A stretch of 64,000 bases of DNA, taken from contig DASXKV010000051.1 of assembly GCA_036496605.1 (NCBI GenBank), positions 62,001-126,000 on the forward strand, read 5' to 3'. Below the pieces are notes generated by a model. It saw only the letters and a program-made list of their open reading frames with translations. It ran no database searches and was not told the DNA's origin. Made by a program: the position numbers and the translations under genes. The stretch is from Gemmatimonadaceae bacterium. GTDB lineage: Bacteria; Gemmatimonadota; Gemmatimonadetes; Gemmatimonadales; Gemmatimonadaceae. This document shows, in pieces, positions 9,601 through 17,622 of this stretch (within the stretch, counting starts at the first letter, position 1; each line of letters opens with the position of its first letter).

Positions 9601-9817
9601 CCATGCGCCCCGCGTCCCGTACGATCAGCGACTCGGACGGATAGAAGAAATTGTCGAAGTGATCGGAGCGGAGGATTTTCCAGGCGAAACTCTCGTACTG
9701 GACCTTGTTCCGCCCGAAGTACTGCGCTGTTGCACGTGAGATCGGCGCAGTGATGAGTGAGAGCAAAGCGAGGAGCGGTATATGGCGGGCCACCCAACGC
9801 ACGCGATGCGAAAGCAT
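6644..9817 (-). CDS. Outer-membrane protein with gluzincin metalloprotease-like domain, TolB-like propeller and beta barrel
   Basis: The protein is 1057 residues from ATG 9817, chosen because GAGGAC lies upstream and a signal peptide follows at once (MLSHRV...ATAQ); an in-frame upstream ATG at 9913 would bury the signal. Residues 40-260 resemble peptidase-MA-like proteins, with HELVH at 144-148 and, further on, WLIEGMAEYF, which fits the third zinc ligand Glu. The middle third carries PD40/TolB propeller blades (SPDGNYLAF, WSPDGKMLAF, WTPDGRELYF). The last 400 residues look like a surface-antigen (Omp85/BamA-like) barrel rich in alternating aromatics and ending in Trp. A surface-anchored peptidase is inferred; substrate is unknown. 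Monocistronic and convergent with the transglycosylase. Confidence 0.85.
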   Translation of the reverse strand: MLSHRVRWVARHIPLLALLSLITAPISRATAQYFGRNKVQYESFAWKILRSDHFDNFFYPSESLIVRDAGRMAERWYTRHSDTFRHAFDRKSLIFYADHPDFEQTNVIGEQLGEETGGVTEGLRTRVIMPFTGIYSDNDHVLGHELVHVFQYNIAEGAPGGGLQRLNALPGWLIEGMAEYFSLGRQDPLTAMWMRDAVMRNKFPTVKQLTTDPRFFPYRYGQALWAYVGGKWGDRAIVDVYRTSLRVGWDAALVRVLGINDDSLSKEWAAANRAMYLPQIAGRTKPDSEGKTIIGLGKKLSEQQNVSPSVSPDGNYLAFVTQRNLFTTDIYIADAHTGKLIKKLGGPESDPHFDAISFINSSGDWSPDASKFAFIVFSNGNNEIAILDTRSTRVERRIKIPGVGAMSHVSWSPDGRTLAISGQHGGIGDLFLLDLQSEQVKQLTNDRNADIQPAWSPDGKMLAFATDRGPETDFNTMKFSPLQIATMEVATGRITVYSPFPHAAHNINPQWTPDGRELYFVSDPDGIPNIYRLNLATNDVHRLTNVATGISGITSISPTLTVAQKTGRVLFTVFEGQGFTIRALEPDQAQGEPAVLTDGAQVALGSQLPPGDVTRSLVMTYLADPVDGLPSGGDFKVTPYKASFSLDALGQPSVGVVAGGPFGTGVAGGVSAFFGDQLSDQTIATAIQANGTVRDIGGAVYYTNLRNRWNYGAGLEHVPYLTGGIFYDTATVGGVNCLCAIDQVLERIYIDQASLFSQYPFDQTRRVEFNVSATRLGFQAELDRLVTDPSFSQVLDEQRTNIPTPPAIYYAQPEIAFVGDNSFAAYTSPVAGQRYRLSYSPTIGNISFQTLLADYRRYFFMRPATLAFRGISYGRYGKDAESSRLSPLYLGEETLIRGYGFGSITQEECLVGQSQQSSCPVFDRMLGSRMAVVNAELRIPLFGGSEFGLLNFPFLPTEIAPFFDGGVAYTSTQAPDFRFSTNPADAAQRVATNCQNQPVSTQTNFGIVCTDRIPVFSTGVTARVNFLGYMIFEAYLAHPFQRPGKSWVWGFQLAPGW

Positions 9818-10203
9818 TTCGAGTCCTCGCGGACGAGCCGCAGCTAAAAGAGGTGCCAGGACGCGGGCCAATCCTGCGTGCCCGCATCCCGACGCGCTTA
9901 TGCAGGCGGGCAAGTGACGTGCCTCATAGGCTTTCGATCTGAGCTCGCCTGTCTATGAAGACACGTCCCCAATGCCTGACCCTTACGCCAGACGCGGTAT
10001 CTCAAAGCGAGTACAACAATGCTGCTTCTCAAGGGTAGTCGTCACACTTGCCCCCCGTAAACCCTCTTACGTGATAAGGAGTTCACTAAGGGACATATGG
10101 GTGTCCGAAGTCTGTAAGCGGACACCCTGCACCGTCAGCCGACGGTGCCGCCTGCCCCGGCTAGATCGTCTTCTGAGAGTTACTCCCTCAAGGAGCGATC
10201 AGT
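9818..10203. other. Intergenic region with structured leader
   Basis: This is a divergent promoter region of 386 bases. I see no convincing coding frame. The right half is less GC-rich and holds two tandem hairpins (annotated separately) and then the ribosome-binding site AAGGAG before GTG 10204. It probably contains promoters for both flanking genes, but no -35/-10 pair is clear enough to mark. Confidence 0.5.
10099..10148 (+). other. Two tandem hairpins in the 5' leader of the GT2 gene
   Basis: The first stem pairs 10099-10107 with 10119-10127 (GGGTGTCCG and complement, 11-base loop). The second pairs 10129-10136 with 10141-10148 (GCACCGTC and complement, loop AGCC). They are one base apart and end 55 bases before the GTG start. 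No known riboswitch consensus is recognised. Possible roles are attenuation, a terminator for an upstream transcript, or an operator. Confidence 0.55.
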
Positions 10204-11418
10204 GTGACCAGCGCGCTACGACTCGCCGAACCGTTCATCGCCCCGCGAGACGTCGAGATCTCAGTCGTGATGCCGTGCCTCAATGAGGCGGACACGATTG
10301 GCACTTGCGTTCGCAAGGCCATGGACACGCTGCGCAGTCACCGGATCTCGGGCGAGGTGATTGTCGCGGACAATGGTTCGACCGACGGCTCGCCAGCGAT
10401 CGCTACGCAGCTCGGGGCTCGCGTCGTCAGCGTTCGTGAAAAAGGTTACGGCGCGGCGCTCATGGGCGGGATCGCTGCCGCGCGCGGCCGATACATCCTC
10501 ATGGGCGACGCGGACGATAGCTATGACTTCCGCGAAATCCCGCGTTTCCTCGAAAAGCTGCGCGAAGGCTACGACCTTGCCCAGGGATGTCGCCTTCCGT
10601 CTGGGGGTGGAACACTGCTTCCAGGCGCGATGCCGTTCCTCCACCGCTGGTGGGGCAATCCGATGTTCTCCTGGCTCGCCCGCGGTTGGTTCAACGCGCC
10701 GGTGAGCGACGTGTACTGCGGCCTGCGCGGCTTTACCCGCGCCCACTACGAACGCCTCGCACAACGCTGCACCGGGATGGAGTTCGCTACCGAGATGATC
10801 ATCAAGACCAGTCTTCTCGGGGCGCGCGTGGCAGAGGTCCCGATCACGCTCCATCCCGATGGACGCAAGGCGCACGCGCCACATCTGCGGACCTTTCGCG
10901 ATGGCTGGCGGACGTTGCGCTTCTTCATGCTCTACAGTCCGCGCTGGCTCTTTCTCATCCCCGGCGCGCTCCTCCTGCTCCTCGGCGCGATCGGCTATGG
11001 CATCGCCATGCCAGGACTGCAGATCGGCCGAATCACCTTCGACGTGCACACGCTCCTGTTCGCCAGCCTCAGCGTCATCGGTGGTTATCAGTCGATCGTC
11101 TTTGCGTTGCTCACGAAAGTGTTCGCGATCAGCGAAGGATTGCTTCCCGCGGATCCACGCCTAACGAAATGGAGTCGCTCTGCCTCGCTCGAGCGAGGCC
11201 TGCTCGTCGGCGCGGTGACGATGCTCGCGGGACTCGCGCTCCTCGGCGGATCGGTTGCGCAGTGGTGGGCCGTCGACTTCGGACATCTGAGCTACGGCCA
11301 CACGATGCGCTGGGCCATTCCCGGCGTGACGCTCACGACGCTCGGCTTCCAGACCATTCTCTTCAGTTTCTTTCTGAGCGTACTGGGCCTGCGACGGGGT
11401 CATGCTCTGGATACCTGA
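10204..11418 (+). CDS. Polyprenyl-phosphate glycosyltransferase, GT2 (DPM1-like), membrane anchored
   Basis: This 404-residue protein has an N-terminal GT-A domain: ISVVMPCLNEADTIGTCV, ADNGSTDGS, then MGDADDSYDF supplying the DxD-type metal site. Two or more C-terminal membrane helices (LFLIPGALLLLLGAIGYGIA; LFASLSVIGGYQSIVFALL; final helices) anchor it. Family members transfer a sugar from a nucleotide donor to a polyprenyl phosphate at the inner membrane. The start is GTG 10204 preceded by AAGGAG. The 3' end overlaps the next gene by 17 bases, so the pair probably works together: one makes the lipid-linked sugar, the other uses it. Confidence 0.87.
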   Translation: MTSALRLAEPFIAPRDVEISVVMPCLNEADTIGTCVRKAMDTLRSHRISGEVIVADNGSTDGSPAIATQLGARVVSVREKGYGAALMGGIAAARGRYILMGDADDSYDFREIPRFLEKLREGYDLAQGCRLPSGGGTLLPGAMPFLHRWWGNPMFSWLARGWFNAPVSDVYCGLRGFTRAHYERLAQRCTGMEFATEMIIKTSLLGARVAEVPITLHPDGRKAHAPHLRTFRDGWRTLRFFMLYSPRWLFLIPGALLLLLGAIGYGIAMPGLQIGRITFDVHTLLFASLSVIGGYQSIVFALLTKVFAISEGLLPADPRLTKWSRSASLERGLLVGAVTMLAGLALLGGSVAQWWAVDFGHLSYGHTMRWAIPGVTLTTLGFQTILFSFFLSVLGLRRGHALDT

Positions 11419-13084
11419 GCTGATTCTCGCCGCATTCGCGGTGTTCCTTGTTCGGCGACTACGACAGAACGCAACCGAATGGGAGTCCACGAACCGCGTG
11501 CTTGCTGGCCGAGCGCCGCTCGTTGCCGCGGCGCTGCTGTCGGCAGCGGTGACGTGGACGGTGTGGCGGTCGCTGAACGACGTCGGCACGGTACACGACG
11601 AAGTCTCCTACTTGCTGCAGGCGCAGATCTTCGCACACGGAAAGTGGACCGAGCCCGCCGCCCCGATTCCGGCGTTCTTCGAGCAATTTCACGTCTTCAC
11701 CGATCCCGTCATCGCGTCCAAGTATCCGCCGGGACACAGCCTGCTGCTCGTTCCAGGCATCTGGCTCGGATTGCCCGGTCTCGTTCCGCTGCTTCTCGTG
11801 GCGGCCTGCGGAGCACTCATCTTCGCGCTGGCGCGACGGGTCTCGAATTCCTGGGTCGCGCTGCTCACGTTCTGCCTCTGGCTCCTCGGACGCACGGAGC
11901 TGCGCTTCCACAGCTCTTACTTCTCCGAGAACACGACGACTCTCTGTTGGTTGCTCGGCTTCTGGGCGCTTCTGGAATTCCGTGAGCGTCGTGAGGCGCG
12001 CTGGCTTGCGCTGGTCACGGCCTGCGTCGCGTGGGGCGGGATCACTCGACCCCTAACGATGGTCGCCTACGCCATTCCAACCGGCCTCGTCGTAATCTGG
12101 ACCCTGACCCGTTACCGCGCCTGGCACTGGCGCACGATCGCGCCCGCGGCGGCGATCGGTGCGGCCATCGTTGGGATTGTATTCGTCAGCAATGCGAAGG
12201 TGACTGGCAGCTGGCGCTCGATGCCGTGGAATGTCTGGTCGCGCGAGTATATGCCGTGGGACGTGCCTGGCTTCGGCCTGGATACGACGCCACCTCGCCG
12301 TGAGCTCTCGCCAGTGATGTCGCGATTTGCGCAGCAGTTCGGGGGGTTACACAAAAATTATACAATTGCGAATCTCCCTTCACAGACCTGGGCACGTCTC
12401 TCGGAGATCAGCGAGAGTAGTCTCGGAACCTGGCGCCGGCCGGATGTGCGGACACTACTCGCGCCATTCGCGATCATCGGACTGATACTGCTCGCGGTAG
12501 GTCGTCCGATTCGTGAGGGGCCGTACGCGCTGGCGTGCGCCGTTGCGCTCTTCGTTTCCTACTTGAGCTACGCGCACCCGCCGCCGTGGACGCTGTACTA
12601 TCTCGAGTCGTCCTGGCTACTGCCCTTTGCCGCCTCGCTGGGGCTGTGGATGGTTACGACGATGATCGTCCAGCGCGTGCGCGCGCCGAGTGCAGCGTTG
12701 CTGCATGAAGTGCAGCGTCTGCCGACGTTCGCGACTGCCGCGCTGGTTGGCGCTCTCCTCTGGTTCGCGATTCCTCGCATCAATGGCGCGCGCCAATTCG
12801 CCGACCTCAGTCACAATACGCTTCGTAGCTGGCGTAACTTCGTCAATTCGGCGATCCCCGATCGGCGAGCGATTCTTTTCGTGCGGTACGCTCCGTGGCA
12901 CTATGTGCACGAGAGTCTCGTCGCGAACGATCCCGATCTCGCGAGTGCGCGCCTGTGGATCGTGTACGATCGCGGCGCGGAGGATGCGAAGCTGGCCGCG
13001 CTGGCGCCCGATCGCGCGACGTATCTGTTCGACGAGAAGACACGCGCGCTCTCGCGACTCGGCAGCTCCCTCGCGCGTCGTTAG
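11402..13084 (+). CDS. GT-C family integral membrane glycosyltransferase (GT39/ArnT-like)
   Basis: This 560-residue protein has about ten hydrophobic helices. The first periplasmic loop carries the acidic motif HDEVSYLLQAQ, followed by KYPPGHSLLL, the pattern of GT39/ArnT-type enzymes that take a sugar from a polyprenyl-phosphate carrier. The acceptor cannot be told. It overlaps the GT2 gene by 17 bases. The stop TAG (13082-13084) sits inside a CGTTAGGG motif, and the same reading frame stays largely open and protein-like beyond it (see the next entry), which is unusual. Confidence 0.85.
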   Translation: MLWIPELILAAFAVFLVRRLRQNATEWESTNRVLAGRAPLVAAALLSAAVTWTVWRSLNDVGTVHDEVSYLLQAQIFAHGKWTEPAAPIPAFFEQFHVFTDPVIASKYPPGHSLLLVPGIWLGLPGLVPLLLVAACGALIFALARRVSNSWVALLTFCLWLLGRTELRFHSSYFSENTTTLCWLLGFWALLEFRERREARWLALVTACVAWGGITRPLTMVAYAIPTGLVVIWTLTRYRAWHWRTIAPAAAIGAAIVGIVFVSNAKVTGSWRSMPWNVWSREYMPWDVPGFGLDTTPPRRELSPVMSRFAQQFGGLHKNYTIANLPSQTWARLSEISESSLGTWRRPDVRTLLAPFAIIGLILLAVGRPIREGPYALACAVALFVSYLSYAHPPPWTLYYLESSWLLPFAASLGLWMVTTMIVQRVRAPSAALLHEVQRLPTFATAALVGALLWFAIPRINGARQFADLSHNTLRSWRNFVNSAIPDRRAILFVRYAPWHYVHESLVANDPDLASARLWIVYDRGAEDAKLAALAPDRATYLFDEKTRALSRLGSSLARR

Positions 13085-13330
13085 GGCTACCTGCAACAAC
13101 TACCTCGCGCGTTCCGCTCGTTGCGACACCGGTTGACACACGATGCCGAAGTCTTCACCGACGTCGATCGCTCGCACTGGTTCGATCGCATCGAGGAGCT
13201 TCGCGAGCGCGAAGCGGCCAGCCGCCGGCGCCGCGCCTCCGGCAAGAAAGGCGAACGTCCCAACTTCGAAGGCGACCGTTCCAACTTCGAAGGCAACCGC
13301 GGCAGAAACCTCGGCGCCGCCGCCGTCTAG
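13085..13330 (+). pseudogene. In-frame coding-like extension after the GT39 stop (small ORF or decayed C-terminal domain)
   Basis: Directly after the TAG of the upstream gene, in the same frame, 81 codons follow without a stop. They encode a protein-like stretch (THDAEVFTDVDRSHWFDR, then IEELREREAASRRRR) and two copies of the heptapeptide R-x-N-F-E-G-D/N before TAG 13328. There is no ATG; TTG 13121 or CTG 13091 are possible starts, both without a clear ribosome-binding site. It may be a small separate gene, a domain lost by a stop mutation, or a readthrough extension. No family is recognised. Confidence 0.4.
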
Positions 13331-13778
13331 GCAGCATCACCTGCCAAATCGTGAGGCGCCCGTGACGACTCGTCAGGCGACCATGACAAAAGCGTCGGCG
13401 CCGGCAGCAACTTCGATGGCGATGCGCGCAAAACCGAGGGCGCCCTTTGCTCAGAGCGAGTGCACCGCGGCAATGTATGACACGACCGCGGCAGTGTACG
13501 ACACGACGGCGGCAATATACGACACGACCGCGGCATTATATGACACGACCGCGGCATTATATGACACGACCGCGGCAATACATGACAGGACCGCGGCAAT
13601 GTATGGCACGACCGCGACAACGTTGGCAGTCACCCTGATTTGTTGGCAGGCGACGCCAGCATTTCGCAACACGACCGTGATTTCACACGACACGACCGTG
13701 ATTTCACACGACACGACCGTGACTTCACCCGACACGACTGCGGCTTCCCTCGACACGAACGCGGCTTGCCCCGACATG
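13256..13778 (+). repeat. Decaying array of 21-bp tandem repeats (heptapeptide-coding period)
   Basis: Three blocks of 21-bp units are seen: two units at 13256-13297 (CGTCCCAACTTCGAAGGC type), seven to eight at 13464-13631 (ACCGCGGCAATGTATGACAC type) and five at 13674-13778 (ACCGTGATTTCACACGACAC type). Read in the frame of the upstream GT39 gene, the units code for related heptapeptides (DRSNFEG, DRGNVxH, HDRDFTR), but the middle block has TGA codons in several units. Because the period is a multiple of three, all frames on both strands stay open for long stretches, which explains several spurious ORFs here. No insertion-sequence features flank it. Confidence 0.8.
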
Positions 13779-13817
13779 ACCGGGCGATGTCGCTGTCAGG
13801 AAGAAGGATACGTGCAG

Positions 13818-14249
13818 TCAGTCGTAGTCGCCGCGCCGGCGATCGCGCTTTCGCTCGCCACGCTGGCGCTTCTCGGATAGACGTCGCTCACGTGAGGCGC
13901 CGGTTGGACGCGTCGGGCGGCGCTTCTTCGGGACAATGAGCGCCTTCCTAACGATCTCCGCGAGTCGCTCCGCGGCGGCGTCGCGATTCTGAGACTGGCT
14001 TCGGCGGTCGCTGGCGACGACGCGCACCATGCCTTCCGCGTCGAGACGCGACGCGAGCTTCGCGAGCAGGCGAGAGCGGACGTCGTCCGTCACCGCCGTC
14101 GAGCGCGTGAGATCCCATAACAGCTCGACTCGCGTCGACGACGTGTTGACGTGCTGGCCGCCGGGCCCACCCGCTCGCGACGCGCGAAAGCTCAGCTCCG
14201 CCTGCGGGATTGTGAGCGCCGACGAGACGACGATGTCGTCGTCGCTCAT
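13818..14249 (-). CDS. arfB: Alternative ribosome-rescue factor ArfB (peptidyl-tRNA hydrolase)
   Basis: This 143-residue protein of the class I release-factor-like family frees ribosomes stalled on broken mRNA by hydrolysing peptidyl-tRNA. The catalytic GGQ lies in SRAGGPGGQHVNTSSTRVEL (residues about 24-43), and the tail is strongly basic (RRLSEKRQRGERKRDRRR), matching the ArfB C-terminal helix that enters the mRNA channel. No stop-codon-recognition domain is present, which separates it from RF1/RF2. The start ATG overlaps the stop of the CNNM/CBS gene by four bases (ATGA), so the two are translationally coupled. Confidence 0.92.
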   Translation of the reverse strand: MSDDDIVVSSALTIPQAELSFRASRAGGPGGQHVNTSSTRVELLWDLTRSTAVTDDVRSRLLAKLASRLDAEGMVRVVASDRRSQSQNRDAAAERLAEIVRKALIVPKKRRPTRPTGASRERRLSEKRQRGERKRDRRRGDYD

Positions 14250-15697
14250 GTGGCAGGCGGTGGCGGCGCCGATGAAGGCGCACTCGCCGGACGCGGCGAG
14301 CTCGCGGGCGTCCGGCGCCGGCCGCGATCGTCGACCCTAACGACGCGCACCGCGGCGACGCGACGGCCATCCATCGCCACCACTTCCAGCTCGCCCCCGG
14401 GAAAACCAGCGCGATCGCCGATCCGCGGCACGCGCCCGAGTCGCGCGAACGTGTAGCCACCGAGGGTGGTCCAGTCGCCGTCGGGAATGGGCAAGCGATA
14501 ATCGCTGCGGACGTCCACGAGCGACATCGATCCTGCCAGCTCGAGCACGCCGTTCGCCTCGATGGCTTCGCGCACGGCAAAGTCGTACTCGTCGTTGATG
14601 TCGCCGATCACTTCCTCGACGAGATCTTCGAGCGTGACGATGCCGGCGGTTCCGCCATACTCGTCGAGAACGACCGCCATGTGCGCGCGCGTCCGCCTCA
14701 GATCGTCGAGCACGCGCACCGCCGGACGGTTGTCGGGGACATACAGTGGCTTACGAATCAGCGTGCGCAGATCGAACGACGCGCCCTTCTCCTTGAGCCA
14801 CAGATCTTTTGCGACGAGCACTCCGACGACATCGTCGAGCGTTTCCTGATAGACGGGATAGCGCGAGTAGCGCTCCGATCGCATGAATTGCAATACGTCG
14901 TTTTCGCTGGCGTCGACCGGAATCGCGACGATATCGGTGCGGGGACGCATCACGTCCCGTGCGCGCTTCTCGTGAAAATCGAAGACGCCGGCGAGCATGA
15001 GGCTGTCGGACTCGTCGAGCGCCCCATGCGCGCGCGACTGCATAACGAGTAGGCGCAGTTCTTCCGGCGAGTGCACGCGCTCGAGGGAACGCGACGACCG
15101 CACGCCGAAAAGCCGCAGCACGCCGTTCGCGGCGCCATTGAGGACCGTAATGAACGGCGACAGCAATACCGAAAAGCCGATGAGTGGGCGCACGACGAGC
15201 GCGCTCGTTCGCTCCGGCCTCACGAGCGCAAGCCCTTTCGGCGTCAGTTGGCCCAGCACGATATGCAGGAACGCGATCAGGACGAATGCGATGGCTGCGG
15301 CCGCTGTCGTGTGCACCGCGGCGGCGGGCATGGACCAGCCGAGTCGGGCGAGGATGCCGTCGATGAGGAGGGCGATCGCGTCCTCGCCTAACCAGCCCAA
15401 TGCGAGAGACGCGAGCGTAATACCGACCTGAGTAACCGAGATGTAGCGGTCGAGATCCTTGAGTGTTCGTTCAACGAGCTTCGCGCTCCGATCGCCAGCC
15501 GCGACGCGATTCTCCACGCGACTGCGTCGCGTGGCGACGAGCGCGAACTCGGCGGCGACGAAGAAGGCATTGGCGAAAACGAGCGCCAGGACGACAACGA
15601 TTCGCGCCGTGACTCCCTCCGCATCGATCCCCGCCGCGCCATTTGGCGCGGCGGCCCTCAACGCAGCGAACACGAGGCATGGCAACGCACTAGACAT
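14246..15697 (-). CDS. Hemolysin-family membrane protein (CNNM/DUF21 + CBS pair + CorC/HlyC domain)
   Basis: This 483-residue inner-membrane protein has an N-terminal CNNM/DUF21 transmembrane domain beginning VVLALVFANAFFVAAEFALV, then two CBS domains (first around RPRTDIVAIPVDASENDVLQ, second around MAVVLDEYGGTAGIVTLEDL) and a C-terminal transporter-associated CorC/HlyC domain. CNNM/CorC proteins act in Mg2+ (or Co2+) efflux and nucleotide sensing by the CBS pair. The name 'hemolysin' is historical. It is the first gene of a two-gene unit with arfB and is divergent from pilS with only 35 bases between. Confidence 0.88.
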   Translation of the reverse strand: MSSALPCLVFAALRAAAPNGAAGIDAEGVTARIVVVLALVFANAFFVAAEFALVATRRSRVENRVAAGDRSAKLVERTLKDLDRYISVTQVGITLASLALGWLGEDAIALLIDGILARLGWSMPAAAVHTTAAAAIAFVLIAFLHIVLGQLTPKGLALVRPERTSALVVRPLIGFSVLLSPFITVLNGAANGVLRLFGVRSSRSLERVHSPEELRLLVMQSRAHGALDESDSLMLAGVFDFHEKRARDVMRPRTDIVAIPVDASENDVLQFMRSERYSRYPVYQETLDDVVGVLVAKDLWLKEKGASFDLRTLIRKPLYVPDNRPAVRVLDDLRRTRAHMAVVLDEYGGTAGIVTLEDLVEEVIGDINDEYDFAVREAIEANGVLELAGSMSLVDVRSDYRLPIPDGDWTTLGGYTFARLGRVPRIGDRAGFPGGELEVVAMDGRRVAAVRVVRVDDRGRRRTPASSPRPASAPSSAPPPPAT

Positions 15698-15732
15698 CAG
15701 CGCCGCCGCGTCCGTGGAAACCAGCGCCAGCC

Positions 15733-17604
15733 GTGATCGTCAACAGGCATAGCAGAATGCAAGACTCCGGACGGCTCGCACCGTCTCGCACTTTGCAACA
15801 GTCGCATCCCCACCTCGTCGTCGTGACACCGCAACCCGTTCCTCTTCGAACGCCCACGCCGTCAGCGCCTGCACCCGCCGTCGCCGCCACGTCGCGCGTC
15901 CAGCACCACTCGCTGGAAGCGATGTTGGATCCACGGCGGTTGCTGCGTTGGGTGTATATGGGACGCATGTCGGTGGCCACGGCAATTTTCGCCGCGGCAG
16001 TCTTCGTTTGGACCCGCGAAGATACCGATACACACAAGCTCCTGGTCGCCTCGCTCGCCTTCGCGCTGGCGACGGGCGTCACCGTGCTCTCGGCATGGTA
16101 CAGCGAAATATATCAAAAGGCGCTCCAGCCGACCTTCTTCTATCTCCAGTCGACGTTCGATCTCCTGCTCGTCACGGCGGTCGTGCACGTCACGAACGGG
16201 AGCACCTCGCAGTTTGCGGCACTGTATATCCTCATCATCGCGACGGCGAGTCTCCTCCTGCCGGTGGGTGGTGGCTTGCTCATCGCCGCGCTGGGCAACG
16301 TGTTGTACGTCGCGGACACGGTGCTGATCTCGGGTACATCGCTGGTCCCGGCAGTTTGGCTCCAACTCGGCGTGTTCGCCAGCGTGGCGTTGGGCAGCGC
16401 GTACCTCGGCGCGCAATTGCAGCGTGCCGGGGCGGGGAAGGAGCGACTCGTTGCGCAGTTGCAGGCGGCACGGCTCCAAGCCGATGAGATACTTCGCAAC
16501 ATCCGGAGTGGTGTCATCACCGTCGACTCCGGCGGCCGCCTACTATATGTCAATCCAACCGCCGAGCAGTTGTTAGGCGCCAATCTGCGGTCGCACATCG
16601 GCGAGCCGATTCTCGCGCGCATCGGCGCCATCGCTCCCGAGCTGTCGCAGGCGCTCGAACGTTCGGTAAAGGATCAGATCCGGACGACGCGGGCCGAGGG
16701 ATTGGTCTCGACGGTGCTCCGGCGATTTCCGATCGGCGTCACCACGACATATACGGATGGCGAGGCCGGTGAGCTCGATCGGACGGCAACCGCGATCTTC
16801 CAGGACATCTCCGATCAGAAACGGATCGACGCGTTGCGTTTGCGCGCCGAGCGGCTGGAAGGGATCGCTGAGCTGAGTGCATCGCTCGCGCACGAGATCA
16901 AGAATCCACTCGCGTCGATTCGGTCGGCGGTCGAGCAGCTCGCCAGGATGCCACGCGCCGGTGACGATGAGCGTACGCTCACCGGCCTCGTCGTGCGCGA
17001 GTCCGACCGCCTCTCGCGTCTTCTCTCGGAGTTTCTCGATTTCGCGCGCGTTCGCGTCGCGCAGACACGACCCGTGGACATGGGCGACGTTGCGCGGCAC
17101 GCCGCGCGTCTCGCCGAGGCGCGTCCCGAGCGAAAGGACGTAAGCATCGTGTGCGAGACGCCGGGTCGGGTCTCGCTCATTGTGGACGGTGACGACGATC
17201 TGCTGCATCGAGCGGTTTTCAATCTCGTGTTGAACGCGCTCCAGGCATCGCCCAACGGCGGAGTCGTTCACATCGACGTCACGCCAGGTTCGTTCGATCC
17301 GCTTCCTGTGGGCGTCACCTTCGACGCGGGCACGGTCGCCCTCCGCGTCCGCGATTCCGGCGCGGGGATCCCGCTCGAGATTCGCGATCGCCTCTTCGAT
17401 CCCTTCTTCACCACGAAGCCCGGCGGCAGTGGCCTCGGCCTGGCCGTCGTTCAGCGCGCGATCGAAGCACATCGCGGGCTCGTCTTCGTGGATAGCGGCG
17501 GCAACGGTACGCGATTCACCATCGTTTTGCCTCGAACTCAACCCATGAGGCAAGGCGTCGTCGATACGCCGGCTGCCTCCATGCCGATCATCCGCAGCGC
17601 CTAA
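15733..17604 (+). CDS. pilS: Sensor histidine kinase PilS
   Basis: The protein is up to 623 residues. After a Pro/Ser-rich N-terminus come about six membrane helices (residues about 75-235), a PAS domain (LQADEILRNIRSGVITVDSG...), HisKA with phosphorylated H387 in ASLAHEIKNPLAS, and HATPase boxes [33 protein letters not shown]. This is the PilS/NtrB architecture. It is followed 18 bases later by the sigma-54 regulator, and a sigma-54 promoter stands before pilA, so it probably controls pilin transcription. The start is uncertain: GTG 15733, ATG 15757 or ATG 15922 (just before the first helix) are possible. The stop lies in a GCCTAACG motif. Confidence 0.88.
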   Translation: MIVNRHSRMQDSGRLAPSRTLQQSHPHLVVVTPQPVPLRTPTPSAPAPAVAATSRVQHHSLEAMLDPRRLLRWVYMGRMSVATAIFAAAVFVWTREDTDTHKLLVASLAFALATGVTVLSAWYSEIYQKALQPTFFYLQSTFDLLLVTAVVHVTNGSTSQFAALYILIIATASLLLPVGGGLLIAALGNVLYVADTVLISGTSLVPAVWLQLGVFASVALGSAYLGAQLQRAGAGKERLVAQLQAARLQADEILRNIRSGVITVDSGGRLLYVNPTAEQLLGANLRSHIGEPILARIGAIAPELSQALERSVKDQIRTTRAEGLVSTVLRRFPIGVTTTYTDGEAGELDRTATAIFQDISDQKRIDALRLRAERLEGIAELSASLAHEIKNPLASIRSAVEQLARMPRAGDDERTLTGLVVRESDRLSRLLSEFLDFARVRVAQTRPVDMGDVARHAARLAEARPERKDVSIVCETPGRVSLIVDGDDDLLHRAVFNLVLNALQASPNGGVVHIDVTPGSFDPLPVGVTFDAGTVALRVRDSGAGIPLEIRDRLFDPFFTTKPGGSGLGLAVVQRAIEAHRGLVFVDSGGNGTRFTIVLPRTQPMRQGVVDTPAASMPIIRSA

Positions 17605-17622
17605 CGTTATCGGGAGCGCCTC

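Noticed and set aside
13256-13778. CRISPR array
   Set aside because: Units are directly tandem with a 21-bp period and no spacers.
13143-13880. 245-codon plus-strand frame through the 21-bp repeats
   Set aside because: Long only because a 21-bp period keeps frames open; it has a Thr/Ala low-complexity product, overlaps arfB, and the GT39 frame shows the more protein-like flanks.
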